64,000 nucleotides of DNA from Arabidopsis thaliana. Lineage: Eukaryota; Streptophyta; Magnoliopsida; Brassicales; Brassicaceae. Positions 23,917-35,215 of the stretch are shown here, one piece after another. The notes beneath the pieces are model-generated. The model saw only the letters and a program-made list of their open reading frames with translations, made no database searches and had not been told where the DNA came from. The stretch covers positions 12,890,001 through 12,954,000 of the forward strand of contig NC_003070.9 in NCBI RefSeq assembly GCF_000001735.4, written 5' to 3'. Position 1 is the stretch's first letter. Each line of letters begins with the position of its first letter. The position numbers were made by a program, and so were the translations under genes.

Positions 23917-26483
23917 ACTAGTACTCAAAAAGATTCTAATCCAGATTTCATTGCACATCAAGTAAAAGGTAAATTAATCAACTGAAATCTTGAGTCTTAG
24001 CATGTTCAATGTAGCTCTGAGAATTTGGTTTGCATCTGCATATATAGAAGTGGACATTCGGTTATTTCGGTTTCACTAATTCATGACTAATTGTTTTCAG
24101 GTTGGATTCAAACCGCTTGGTTTGTTGAATTTATAGTATTAACTCTGTTGGATTCGATGCCATTTTGCGGTTTGGTTTCCGGTTTTCATTAGATTCTTGC
24201 TTTACACTAAAAAACTAAACTTAAAGATAGTTATCTAACAACTATTTTTAGTTTCTCACTATGTAGTTTATACATATAAGTAAATTTCTCAATAGTTTTG
24301 GTTTATTCAGTCTGGTTACACTAAAATTGGTTTCAATTTCTTGGTTTTAAAAGAATTCTTAACCAATTTTGTTCGGATTTGGTTTGGTTTTACCCACTGA
24401 CCAAGATCTAACTCCGCTAGATGTATTTGCAGGTCGGGTTCTTGTTTGTTTGTCTTACATTCTGGCCGACTGGAAAACATCCGCGGTGACCATCAGACCA
24501 AACTGATGCTGCCTTATACCTAGCAAGGCATTAGGAGTTTTACAAATTTCTACATTTGGGCCATTTGGCTAACGAGTGAATGAATGTATCCTTATACCAT
24601 TTGTGTGCTTCGCTTGAAACTTTTTTGGAGACTGTAATGTCAAGGAAGGTTGTGGTTAATAGAGGAGTTATAGAAGAGTTTTGGGTTGGGGGATCAAGTA
24701 TGTTGCACAGATTTTATTTCAATTTGTTCTTAACTATCGATGTCCATCGAGGACGTTAATCAGATCAAAGTCTCTTTTTTTCCAATACCAAATTATATTT
24801 TCAATTTGTATACTTATTTTCTTCTTTTTCTCCAAAAATAAATAAAATTAATTAACCTCTTTCTGCTACATATATGTCACGCATCAAAATGGCAAAATCA
24901 AACATGGATTGTCAAAGAATACTATCCAACCACGTTCACAAATCATAATCGATTTTTTTTTTATATATGTTTTTGGTAGGAATCATTTTTTTTAGAAAAT
25001 GTAAAAGAAGTATCTATAATTTATTCTAACTATTTTAATCATGAACAATTATCTATATTTTTAGTATATATCATATATGGTTTATTTGTTTTAATTTGAT
25101 TATGTTTTATGTTATTCATGTGAATAAAATTTTGGTATTGATTTCCTTAACAATAAATTATTATTTTATAAAGTCGGAATTTTCCACTTTATTGTTTCTT
25201 TACTTTATAAATCCTCTTCTTAAATCTGAAATTCGATCCATATTATTTGATTCGCTTATCATAAAAAAAATTGGCTTTTGTTACTTCATTTACGCGAACA
25301 TTAGATCGTTCTTCGAAATGTCGTCACCTTTCTTTTGCTGACCTATAAGATTTCGTTTTTGGGTCAGCTTGTCATACTTATCGTTTCGTCTTTTAGTAGG
25401 TCTTCTTGGTAATACGTTACATCGTATATTATTGCTGTCTAGACTTTATCTCACGACTTCTTAGCATAATTGTTACTAATTTCTGTCTTCCCTTCTTAAA
25501 GTAGCTTTCTTGGTTACTTTTGAAGCTCTCTCAAAACAATAGAAGGTAGGAGACTTTTTCGTATCTTGACTAAATGTATATTCAAGATGTTCACTCTTGT
25601 TTTTACTGAAGCCTAACTGCCTAAATAGTTGACCACAAACATTGTATCGACGATACTAGAGTAACATTTGGTTCAAAATGTGTTGTTGAAATCGTTTTCG
25701 AAGAGACGTATTAACGACCTAAAGTAATGTATAAAAACTTGAGTTGAAAAGTCGAATTTGGTTCAACTTACAGTGGACTAACCCGAAAGTATTTTTTGTT
25801 ACTTATATAATTATAGTTGTTCTAATTCGCTTGATGGTGGGACGGTTAATATATAATTGACACCAAACATATAAGAATTTTTGAAAAATTGCAATAACAA
25901 CAAAGGCATTAGTTGCATACAATACAATGTTCAAATTATGCATTGAAAATTTGAAACAAATATACGTTAAATAGAACAGAGATCTTCTAAGAATAGTTGC
26001 AAGCCTTTAAATACTCCGACAAATCTGGCATTAGCCGAAAGATATTCCAAACTCAAAATCGGATCAGATAGTGTGGTGGTCTAATTTTACCTGGATCGGG
26101 AGATGTCCACTCTGTACCACCTTGATGCATTTTTACTGATACTGATCAGATCAACCGATATAATATATATATAAAAAAAGAAAGTTCGTCCAAAAGGAAT
26201 CATTATTTTCTTAACCAATAGAATATAGGAAATAATAGGATAAATCTATATTAGTGGACAGGTAATAGAATGCTTTCATTCACATTGAAATCATATTGTA
26301 ATAAGCACACTTTTCTTATCAAAAAAAAAAAGGCAAAAAGAAATGGCCACGCAATAAAATCATTAGGGTAAGTTGAATTTTGGTCCATAATATTATAAAT
26401 TAATTTAATCTCGAAAGCTTAATCTTATGATCTCATGTGATCTTTATTGAATTTACTTACTTCCATAGAGTTTTGTATTTTGT
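23917..26483. other. intergenic, CGGTT-rich repeat then AT-rich
   Basis: Includes the 3' UTR of the FAM91 gene, a degenerate CGGTT/CCGAA repeat at 24040-24420, and long AT-rich sequence without convincing frames. Confidence 0.5.
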
Positions 26484-26726
26484 CTAAGGAAAGAAAAAAA
26501 AAGTCTGCCAGCTTTGGAACGCCGCCCATTCCTCTAGACTTTCTTGGAAACAACGCGTTGTTCTTGTTGGGGTCGACGAAGACTCACTAAATCCATCCGA
26601 CGACTCAGATTTTATCTTGGCTTCTTTTGATGTGTACACATATCCACCCTGATTTGATTCCCAAAGCCAAAAGCCTGAACAATGTAGTGTAGAAGAAGTG
26701 ACGGGAAAAAACGGTAATGAATCCAC
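26484..26726 (-). other. unrecognised 80-codon open frame
   Basis: Minus-strand frame with a Ser/Thr-rich segment (SSDGFSESSSTPTRTTR) and a Trp-containing C-terminus, GC-richer than its flanks. No domain is recognised and no start context supports expression. Could be a relic exon or chance frame. Confidence 0.2.
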
Positions 26727-26850
26727 AATGGATATTTACAGAAAGAAATAAAATTATATAGATTATAGAGAAGCAAAATTATGCAAATAATCTTTATTTA
26801 ATACTATTAAAAGAGTAGCTGTTGGAAACTATAACAGGTAATTTAAAATA

Positions 26851-27052
26851 TTTTACAAGTTCAACATATAATAATTTTGAAATTCAGTCCAACATAACTA
26901 TCAGTATGGAAATAAGCCAAACAAATTACTCAAAATAAGAAATATGTTTTCACATTATTATTTAAACATTTTTAGTCATTTGTTTGGCTTATTTCCAAAA
27001 CGATATTTATGTTGGACTTGTTTTCAAAAGTATTATGTTGAACTTGTAAAAA
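26851..27052. repeat. foldback (inverted-repeat) element upstream of AGP5
   Basis: Left arm 26851-26936 (ACAAGTTCAACATA, CAGTCCAACATAA, GGAAATAAGCCAAACAAAT) is mirrored by right arm 26973-27052 (ATTTGTTTGGCTTATTTCC, TTATGTTGGACTTG, TATGTTGAACTTGT) around a ~36-bp AT-rich loop. It has the form of a foldback MITE. It ends ~60 bp before the AGP5 TATA box. Confidence 0.85.
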
Positions 27053-27113
27053 AAATTTATATAGCTGTTGAAATTTCCAAGAAAATAAGGTTTTACACCT
27101 AAACCCTTCCACT

Positions 27114-27123
27114 ATATATATAA
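27114..27123 (+). promoter_or_regulatory. TATA box of AGP5
   Basis: TATATATAAA, 61-70 bp upstream of the AGP5 ATG. This implies a transcription start near 27150 and a ~35-base leader. Confidence 0.7.
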
Positions 27124-27183
27124 ACCCCACTTTTGTCTCTATATCTTTACTAATTTCTTAAACCCTCTCAACAATACGTAACA

Positions 27184-27585
27184 ATGGCCTCCAAATCCGT
27201 CGTCGTTTTCCTCTTCCTCGCTCTCGTGGCTTCCTCTGTCGTTGCTCAAGCTCCCGGACCAGCTCCGACCATATCTCCCTTGCCAGCCACTCCTACACCG
27301 TCTCAATCGCCTAGAGCCACCGCACCGGCACCTTCACCATCAGCCAATCCTCCTCCCTCAGCTCCTACCACTGCTCCTCCGGTTAGTCAGCCGCCTACTG
27401 AATCTCCACCAGCTCCTCCGACGTCTACTTCCCCATCCGGAGCTCCGGGCACAAATGTTCCGTCTGGAGAAGCTGGACCTGCTCAGTCTCCCCTAAGTGG
27501 CTCTCCAAACGCAGCTGCAGTTAGCAGAGTCTCCCTCGTCGGAACTTTCGCCGGAGTGGCCGTGATCGCCGCTTTGTTGCTGTAG
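27184..27585 (+). CDS. AGP5: classical arabinogalactan protein AGP5
   Basis: Intronless, 133 residues. A signal peptide (MASKSVVVFLFLALVASSVVA) is followed by a mature start QAPGPAP, then a Pro/Ala/Ser/Thr-rich backbone with many AP, SP, TP and PP units. The non-contiguous Pro would be hydroxylated and carry arabinogalactan chains. A GPI-attachment end has small residues near SGSPNAAAV followed by a hydrophobic tail to the stop. The product is a secreted, GPI-anchored cell-surface proteoglycan, with suggested roles in wall and signalling biology. The length and layout are exactly those of classical AGPs. An overlapping frame (27242-27496) is a shadow. Synteny: At1g35230. Confidence 0.95.
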   Translation: MASKSVVVFLFLALVASSVVAQAPGPAPTISPLPATPTPSQSPRATAPAPSPSANPPPSAPTTAPPVSQPPTESPPAPPTSTSPSGAPGTNVPSGEAGPAQSPLSGSPNAAAVSRVSLVGTFAGVAVIAALLL

Positions 27586-28431
27586 AGGCTATTGACCCAT
27601 CGAATAGATTCACTAGGAATTATTTTTGGGTTCATTGTTTGTCCTTTTGTTACTATTTAATTATGTAGTTTATAGTGTTTTATATGATGCTTTATTATCG
27701 TGTTATTGTTGGTGTTATATTTGTTACAATTTTTTTATAGTTTCCTTGATTATTGGCATTCTTGAATAATTCATGGTCACTTGAATAATTCATAGTTACT
27801 TGAATATTAACTTAAAATTAAAATTACATGCTAAATTGGTGGGTGGTGATGTTATTAAGATTTAAGAGTGGTTAATGAAAAGATTATGAAAGTGAAGTGA
27901 TTAGCGACAACGTGTATATGCGTCTAGAATGGAGCATTTAATTTGTCGTGTGATGTAAGTTGATCGGTGTCGGACCGTTTCTTTTCTTCTTGTCTTCGTT
28001 TCCAATAAATATAGGTCAAGATCAAAACATTGACCCTTTCGTACTCGTTCGAGACTATAGTTTTAGAAATTGCAATGTAAATTAGTTTATTTTTGAAATT
28101 AATATAAGTATTTCATGATGATGGGAACTACGAAAAATAGAAAATACAATTACTGATATGAGTTAATTGAACCAATTATGATAACCATTTGTTGTATCTA
28201 TGCCTTTGTTTAATTAAGCGTTAAATACAAACTAATACTGTATAATGTTTTTCTTGTTTACTACGTGAATTTTTTCATGCTTGTTCCAAGTTCGAAATAC
28301 CATTTGTACAAATAAGAAGACAAGTCAAAGCAATGATTCTTGTGCTAGCTTTTTCACTGTACATGACATCCATATTTAACAAATAACAATCCTTAAAATT
28401 TAGCAATTAGAATATAGATCATATAAATATA
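27586..28431. other. AGP5 3' flank
   Basis: 3' UTR, then AT-rich intergenic sequence. A TTGAATAATTCAT(G/A)GT repeat pair lies at 27764-27800. No gene is recognised. Confidence 0.5.
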
Positions 28432-28579
28432 CTAGGGAACGACCCAGGCTATGTATTTAATCAAAAGTATTTCAAACGTAAATTATAACTCGTATATGTA
28501 TTCGTACAAAGAATGTCAAATACAAAATATCACAAAAAATAAAGTATTTAGTCAGTTAAGCTCTAATCAACACAAATAA

Positions 28580-28580
<1 letters not shown>

Positions 28581-28620
<40 letters not shown>

Positions 28621-28637
28621 TATATATATATATATAT
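28581..28637. repeat. TA dinucleotide microsatellite
   Basis: TA repeats interrupted once by TAATTA. Self-complementary, likely length-variable. Confidence 0.95.
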
Positions 28638-29649
28638 TGTCATCTGATTGTAGGTAGAGTTCAGAAGAGCCAAACCTGAGGAATGTTGTTCACATAAATG
28701 ACATAAATTAAATAAATGATGCAAAATTTTTACGCCAAATTATCCGCTTTTACATTTGCACTATTGAAAAATATATGTCGTTGAGTAGTATTCATCCTTT
28801 TCTTAAACTATAAACATACATGTATAGGAGAATTACCATTAATTTCTATTCAGTAGTGAGTAGTTCCCACGATTATTTCTTAACACTATGGTAGATGGGC
28901 TAGCAGACATAAGATATGCGGCGACGCAACGTGACATATTTTGGAAAGGTTTTAGTAAGGAGAATATATTGTTCTCGATGATGTGATTTTTAATTAAAGA
29001 TTGCTTTATACTTTATGAGACAATGCTTTTCTTGAAATGGCTACTGAAATCATAAATTAAATTTGGTTCCATTTTGGATATTAAAATTTTGGTCTGGTTT
29101 TGGTTTCAATTCTTTCGGATTTGAATTGATTTGAAAATTTGTTGGTATTTGTTCGGATTTGATACTTTTTATCCTAAAATATCCAAGAAGTAACCAAAAA
29201 AAACAAAATAGTAACTGAAATACCCAAAAGAAAATATATATTAATGAAAATAATCCAAAATCTACCTAAATTCACAAAATACTTGATATACCCAAAAAAA
29301 TTGTTTTTATATTATCCGAATATACTCATATATATCTATCAAAATTACCCAAAAGTAGAGGAGGTACCCGAAAAAATGCGTTTATAATTGTAGTTTTTAG
29401 GTATTTAAATTATTAGAAATATATACATGACTAATATATTTTGGGTATATATAAGTATTTTTATGTATATTTTTGGTTCTCGGTTCTAGGTTTGGTTGTG
29501 GTTCTTTACGTATAGAGGTTTATGTCCACTTCAAATTTTTTACTAATTTTGTTTCAGATTCATGTGTGCTTTTTTGATGCCGTTTGGGGTTGTATTTTTC
29601 TTTCCAGTTTTATTTTTTGCCAAGTGCTACTTGCTGTGTGATAAAATAT

Positions 29650-30410
29650 TTATCTATTTGGAAATATTATAAGCGTGACAAAGAGATGACGTAATTGGCC
29701 AGCAGTAGCCCATTGTGATGTTTCCTCTAATGCTTCTAGCCATTCTTTGTCCCCATCTAACATGCCTCTTGCACAACACGCTTCTTTGAATGTTTGATAA
29801 GTAACTCCCCCAAATGACTTTATTTCAGTAAAGCTGGTAGGACCTTTCACTACATTGAGTAACATCCTCAAATAGGAAAGCTGACCTGCTGTTGGATGTA
29901 TATTGACTATCCTCCCAATGGTGAAACCTTGTTTTCTTTTTGTCCATTTTTTGTCGTGGTATTCCAGACGAACCGAGTTGGGAATTGAACATATGTCATA
30001 CTTTTGGCCTCTTCGTCACTTTGATTAATCTTCATCCACTCTGTGAACATTGTTCTGTCAACTCCATCTCGTGAAATGACACTGTCGAGACTTTGGTTTG
30101 CATCGAATATAAGAGATTGTTGGTCAGGCAGGTGCAAAGAAAGGCGTTGAACGGCTGGTCTGCTGTAGTGAATAACAAACGAAAATATCCTCCACATTGC
30201 CTCACATGCTGATATATATCGACATTCTTGATAATTTTTAATCTCGTCAACATAGTTTGACTCGCCTTTTGTTTTTACCACCGACCCTGAGACCCTCTCT
30301 ACAACAATGGTAGCTTTGTCAACCCCTTTCTTGATGTATTTAAATAAATACTTTATCGCTTCAGTTGAACAGCACTATTCAACATTCACATGTGCCTTGT
30401 ACTTTTTCAG
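29650..30410 (-). pseudogene. Helitron helicase-like protein fragment, copy A
   Basis: Minus-strand frames 30281-29907 and 29871-29650 carry the conserved Helitron N-terminal order: CEAMWRIF, HYSRPAVQRLSLHLPDQQ, DRTMFTEWMKINQSDEEAK, TYVQFPTRFVWN, then HPTAGQLSYLRMLLNVVKGP, TYQTFKEACCARGMLDGD and EWLEALEE..WATAGQLRHLF. This is the segment before the PIF1-type helicase motifs, which are absent. A stop and frameshift near 29890-29910 break it, as does the missing N-terminus. Rolling-circle transposition protein in origin, now inactive. Confidence 0.88.
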
Positions 30411-31936
30411 TAGTGAGGTTGTGTGGCACTACATGACGATTATCTAGGCAATGTATGTAATCACGTGTATGTAGTCAGTTTTTAGGTGTTCAGATTATTT
30501 TAGGCTTATATTTTCAAATGAAATGCATGGTAATCATTCTTGAAAAACCAATGAAATTATAAGCCTTCTTATATAAAAAGGTTTTAACGTCTAAAATGAA
30601 GTTGTAATCTAACCTGATTTCTCTGCAATTTTAGTTGTGTCTGATGCGCCCCGTTTACTACGATTACGCTTAGTTATTCCTAGAACAATAAAATCAAGTT
30701 AACAGAAAAGTAATTAATCCCCTATGAGTGCAAAAATATTTGTCGTAGCTCTTACCATGTTGCATCTGTGAACCTTCTTCCGTACTTCCTAACGTATTTT
30801 TGGTTTGTTGTGTTTTTCTGTTTTAAAATATATGTAAATATGTCACCACTTTCTTTGTAAGGAAGTCGGAGTGCAGCAAGTTTTAGAAGATATTACTTAC
30901 GTTGTTGTCGTATTTGTTTTCGCCTTTTTCGTCGAGCTTCAATTTGTTTGTCTCTATATTCTATGAGATTTGCTGAAGTTGTTGCTTTCTCCACATCTAG
31001 ATTTTAAATAATGTAAGTAAATAATTTTTATTTCAAACAATCAATCATTACATATGATTAATGATGAATCTGAACATGTAGTCAATGACGTTGACGTGGA
31101 GGGAGAGACAAGCTTTTGAATTCTCTTTGGTTGTTTTGCTAATATTTGTCTTCTTTTCATCCTATTTCTTTGAATATCCATTATATCTGGTGAAATAGAG
31201 ATGAAAATAATGTGAAATTTAGAGAAGGGTAATACATGCTCCATATGAGGGTTTACGATTTTCCTTAGAGAAGAACCATTTAATATTTTAATCACATACC
31301 TGGTAAAATTTGGAGGCTTTTTGATGTATCCTTCTCTGATGTTAAAAAGAAAGTGTTCATTTTCAATGTTTTTGGAGGTTTTACGTTCGCATAACAGAGA
31401 ACAAGATTAAGAGTGTGTCTAACAATAATTATTTAGAATTTAGGAGTGAAAGTTGATACGTAATGTTTTTTTTTTTGGAAATAGGAAACTTGTATTACCA
31501 ATTCCATTAATTTTGCATGTTTTAAATGATTTGTTAGTGTCAGTTACCTATTGTAATTTAAAAAAAAAAATATTTTTGAAAATAATTGAAACGAAAAGAA
31601 ATTGAAGTTTGCCTAAGTCCACATCATTCTAGACTAATATGAAATTGGGGGCGTATGATACGAATTAGCCGGAATTTAGTTATTATACTATTGTTTGTTT
31701 GTTTTTTGTTTAAAAATGCAATGGTTTTTCTCTTATTTTATAATTTGCAATGGTATGAGGAGTTTTTTTCCTGAAGTTTGGAGATATTTGTTTTTCCCTT
31801 TTATATGAAGTAATTTATTTTTGTATTAATTTAAATAATAATGTATAACAATGTATTAAAGTATATGCTAATTTTAAATTTATGGAAAAATATATGAAAA
31901 CATGATGCTTTATTGAATAACATAAAGTATCCAAGG

Positions 31937-32203
31937 TTAAAATGATTGAGTTCTACAAATTAGACATGTTGTTATACATTGATGGTGAAATTTGTGACTG
32001 CATATTAGGGTCTTTACTTTCTTCTCCACGCATTCGCCGTTTTTTTCTTTCGGGGCTCTTTCATAAGAAGTGTTGTCTTCGATCTCCATAAAAACTTTGA
32101 GCTTTTGTGTGTACTTGGACCCATCTAATAGAATAGCAGAGTGTATAAATTCCATCAAACTATTGATAAAGTACCTGATGTTGCTTCTTCGATACGATAC
32201 CAA
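31937..32203 (-). pseudogene. captured RING-finger fragment
   Basis: An 88-codon minus-strand frame ends in TLICSHKFHHQCITTCLICRTQSF, the second half of a RING-H2 domain (C-x-H-x2-H-x2-C ... C-x2-C, with parts missing). The upstream part is unrelated-looking. RING-H2 domains are E3 ubiquitin ligase modules; this piece lacks the first zinc ligands and cannot be functional. Its position inside the Helitron suggests gene-fragment capture. Confidence 0.55.
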
Positions 32204-33085
32204 ACTTGTGTTTCACCATCGCTGAACATCCTAAGTGCGTTTTCCGTATCACGTTTCCACTCTTTGAATTTGTTAACTTCTTAATTTCCAAATTTGATTG
32301 CATGTCATGTAATGTAAGAGAAACATATTTTAGTAATGAAGAAAATAGTGGGAATGTTTGAAAATAGAGTGAATACATCCTATCAAAAAAAAAAAAAATG
32401 AAAAAGAGTTAATACAGACCTGTGTTAGGTTCCGTTAAATGGATGAGGAGGCCTTGTGATGACTCGACATGTGCTTTAGGTGAGGCAATGTTCATCGTAA
32501 AGCTTTTGAAAGAGTAGGTGAAATCGAAATGAGGCTATGAATACATGTAAAAATGGTAATACATATACCATATATATACATGTTTGGAAGTGTTGAAGGT
32601 TTTTTAATAATTTTTTTTTGAAATATCAAATTACATAAATTGTTTTTGAATTTTGTTTTCCAATATGCCGATTATGTATTTAATGTTTAAAGATTTTCTT
32701 GATTGGAAGATATTATTAATAAAAATTTTGAATCAAAAACCGTTGAACATATTTTTTTTTTTATGGTAGGAAATAGTTAAAAACCAAAAAAATGTCATGT
32801 TATTCAAACTTAGTTATGCTCATTCCTCACTAATATATGGTGCTCAAACTATAGTGATAAGATAATGGTTTATTACAGAACCAGAGAAAGAAACAAAATG
32901 TATAAAGAGAAATAACTTGTGAAATAAAAATAACTTGTGAAACTAAAGATTTGAGAAGTAGACTAATATAGGAAATTGTAAAGATAGTAACGTCAAGTTA
33001 CAATAATAGATGTGCTAAGGTGTCGCCTCTTCGCCGTCTAAATGTTCTTCAGAATCAGATGAGATGATTTGTTTTTTGCGCACTT

Positions 33086-33720
33086 TTAGATATCGAGTGC
33101 TTCAAACTTTTTGAAACCTTGTTTTCTTTTTGTCCATTTTTTTGTCGTGGTATTCCAGACAAACCGAGTTGGGAATTGAACATATGTCATACTTTTGGCT
33201 TCTTCGTCACTTTGATTAATCTTCATCCACTCTGTAAACATTGTCCTGTCAACTCCATCTCGTGAAATGACACTGTCGAGACTTTGGTTTGCATCGAATA
33301 TAAGAGGTTGTTGGTCAGGCAGGTGCAAAGAAAGGTGTTGAACGGCTGGTCTGCTATAGTGAATATCAAACGAAATATCCTCCACATTGCCTCACATGCT
33401 GAAATATATCGACATTCTTGAAATTTTTTAATCTCGTCAACATAGTTTGACTCGCCTTTTGTTTTTACCACCGACCCCGAGGCCCTCTCTACAACAATTG
33501 TAGCTTTGTCAACCCCTTTTTTTGATGTATTTAAATAAATACTTTCTCGTTTCGGTTGAACAGCACCATTCAACATTCATATGTGCCTTAAAATTGTAAT
33601 TCCTTACATATGGCTTGTATTGATGTGATGGCATGTTGATTACTTGTTGTTCTTTGGTTTCAGAACCGGATGAAACTAGTAGTGGTTGACTTTTCTTAAC
33701 TTGTTGGTAGGACACATCAT
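33086..33720 (-). pseudogene. Helitron helicase-like protein fragment, copy B
   Basis: Overlapping frames (33715-33509, 33576-33223, 33385-33086) rebuild the same segment as copy A, with more N-terminal sequence: HMNVEWCCSTETRKYLFKYI, GVDKATIVVERA, YISACEAMWRIF, HYSRPAVQHLSLHLPDQQ and MFTEWMKINQSDEEAK. At least two frameshifts are visible, including one in a T/A run near 33519. The block 33110-33590 is nearly identical to 29927-30405. Confidence 0.88.
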
Positions 33721-34011
33721 TGGAAGGAATGTTTTTGTTGTATTTCCTGTCATTGGGAGACCATTAATGTTAAGAACCATTAATAAACACTAAAATTTGT
33801 TTTTAGTGGGGGTTTTGGAGAAACTGTACCTTTCTAAAATGCAAGTCAATATAATATTGAATGTTATCTTGGGAGGGTTTGTTTGGTCTTTGTTTTGGGA
33901 TGTCCGACAAGACGAAATTTGACCAAGGTAAGAGGGAGTTGAATGGAAATCACATATAGGCAGAGTTAGAAGAAAGGGACGTTAACATAAGGGGAATAAG
34001 AGGAAAATATG

Positions 34012-34534
34012 TTACCTAGAAGCTCCTCGATCGCCCTTGTTTACCAATTCAAGCAACTTACATCCTAACATATTCGTAACCAATGGAGCAATGTCGCTCT
34101 TTAACACTGTCCAAAAACGTTTTGTCTGTGAAAACAATTTTACATTTGTGGTTGGTTCGACGATAACGGTTTGAGGAAGCAACAACATCGAAATCATTGA
34201 TGCCGTACAAATTGCCTAGAACCATTTGATCTTGGAAGTTAGGCAGCCGATTAGGGAGGACAGAAGCTTCTATAGCACAATCGTGTGAGAAAATATAAAA
34301 TTATGTGTAATAATGAATGTAAAAAATTGAAGAAGATGGAAAATAGTTAGGATTATTTACATTTTCGTCAAAAAGAAGACATTCAAGACTTAGTAAGCTA
34401 TTGTTTCTTCTAAAGTCTCAAAATTCCCAACTATGGATGATCCGAACAACAATCTTATTGTTACCTGCGGTTAAATGATCGTCGTAGATTTAATCTAAGG
34501 TAGAGTAGGGAGCTAGTGCTTTAGTTTTAACCAT
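34012..34534 (-). pseudogene. RPA70-like (OB-fold) Helitron-associated fragment
   Basis: From ATG 34534 the minus strand reads MVKTKALAPYSTLD, then GNNKIVVRIIHSWEF and LECLLFDEN with in-frame stops. This matches the start of the DUF223/replication protein A-like proteins that plant Helitrons often carry. A downstream 61-codon frame (34197-34012) may be its continuation. Broken by stops, so non-coding now. Confidence 0.6.
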
Positions 34535-35215
34535 TGTGAGAGAGAAGAGAGAGGTGGTGTGTGTCGTATATGTAGCTTTTGGAAAACAAATCTTTATAGA
34601 ATATTTAAGGGAGATAATTTGGGGATTGTAATGAATTTTAAATTACCATAATTACGCAAACGTTTGCTAATAAGTTTTTGGATTTATGGTAATTTAAACT
34701 ATGAAGGCGTTACATAGATTAAAATTTTGAAGTTTTTGGATTTATGGTAATTTAAAGTTGGTGGGAAGAAATCAGTCACCCAAAATTGAAATTGAAAGAT
34801 TGAATTGAATTGATTAAAGTAATTGTGAACAATGATGAGATGCCTCACGTCCCCATTATCACTTAATTCAACGTAAACAAAGACATATGGTAAAAAAAAT
34901 TTAAAAAATGACTAACCTTTTTAATCTAGATGGCGCCCAGAAGTCTCCTCTCGTTGATGTTTAGGAAGAAGAGAGATGCTTTAATTTTTTTAGGAATCTT
35001 CTTGGGGAGGAAGAAGATGTCGAGAGTTGGAGGAAGTAATGGGCAATATGGAGTATAGCAAATAGAATGGGCCTTTATGTTAGGTTAGTTAGATAGGCCC
35101 GGTTTTGTTTTTTTTTTGTGTTTTTTTTGTATTGAAAGTACAAAATTCACATAATGAGGACGCCAAATATCGTCTTTTTAGGAGAAGTTTAGGAAAACCT
35201 TCTCTTATTATATAA

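Larger units (their letters stand above)
28432..35215 (-). mobile_element. degenerate Helitron (minus strand), approximate ends
   Basis: The left boundary on the minus strand reads CCTGGGTCGTTCCCTAG followed by T, an ATREP/Helitron-like CTAG 3' end with a decayed hairpin. The right boundary reads TATATAATAAGAGAAGG on the minus strand, like Arabidopsis Helitron 5' ends, but the leading TC is not clear. Inside, on the same strand and in order, are an RPA-like OB-fold leader (~34534-34012), a helicase N-terminal region (33715-33086), a RING fragment (32203-31937), N-terminal basic pieces (31295-30600) and a second helicase region (30410-29650). All are broken. The end positions are inferred. Confidence 0.55.

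Noticed and set aside
27242-27496. Leu/Pro-rich frame overlapping AGP5
   Set aside because: Out-of-frame shadow of the proline-rich coding sequence.
28560-28640. TA-rich stretch as a replication origin or matrix attachment site
   Set aside because: It is a plain TA microsatellite. Sequence alone gives no support for an origin.
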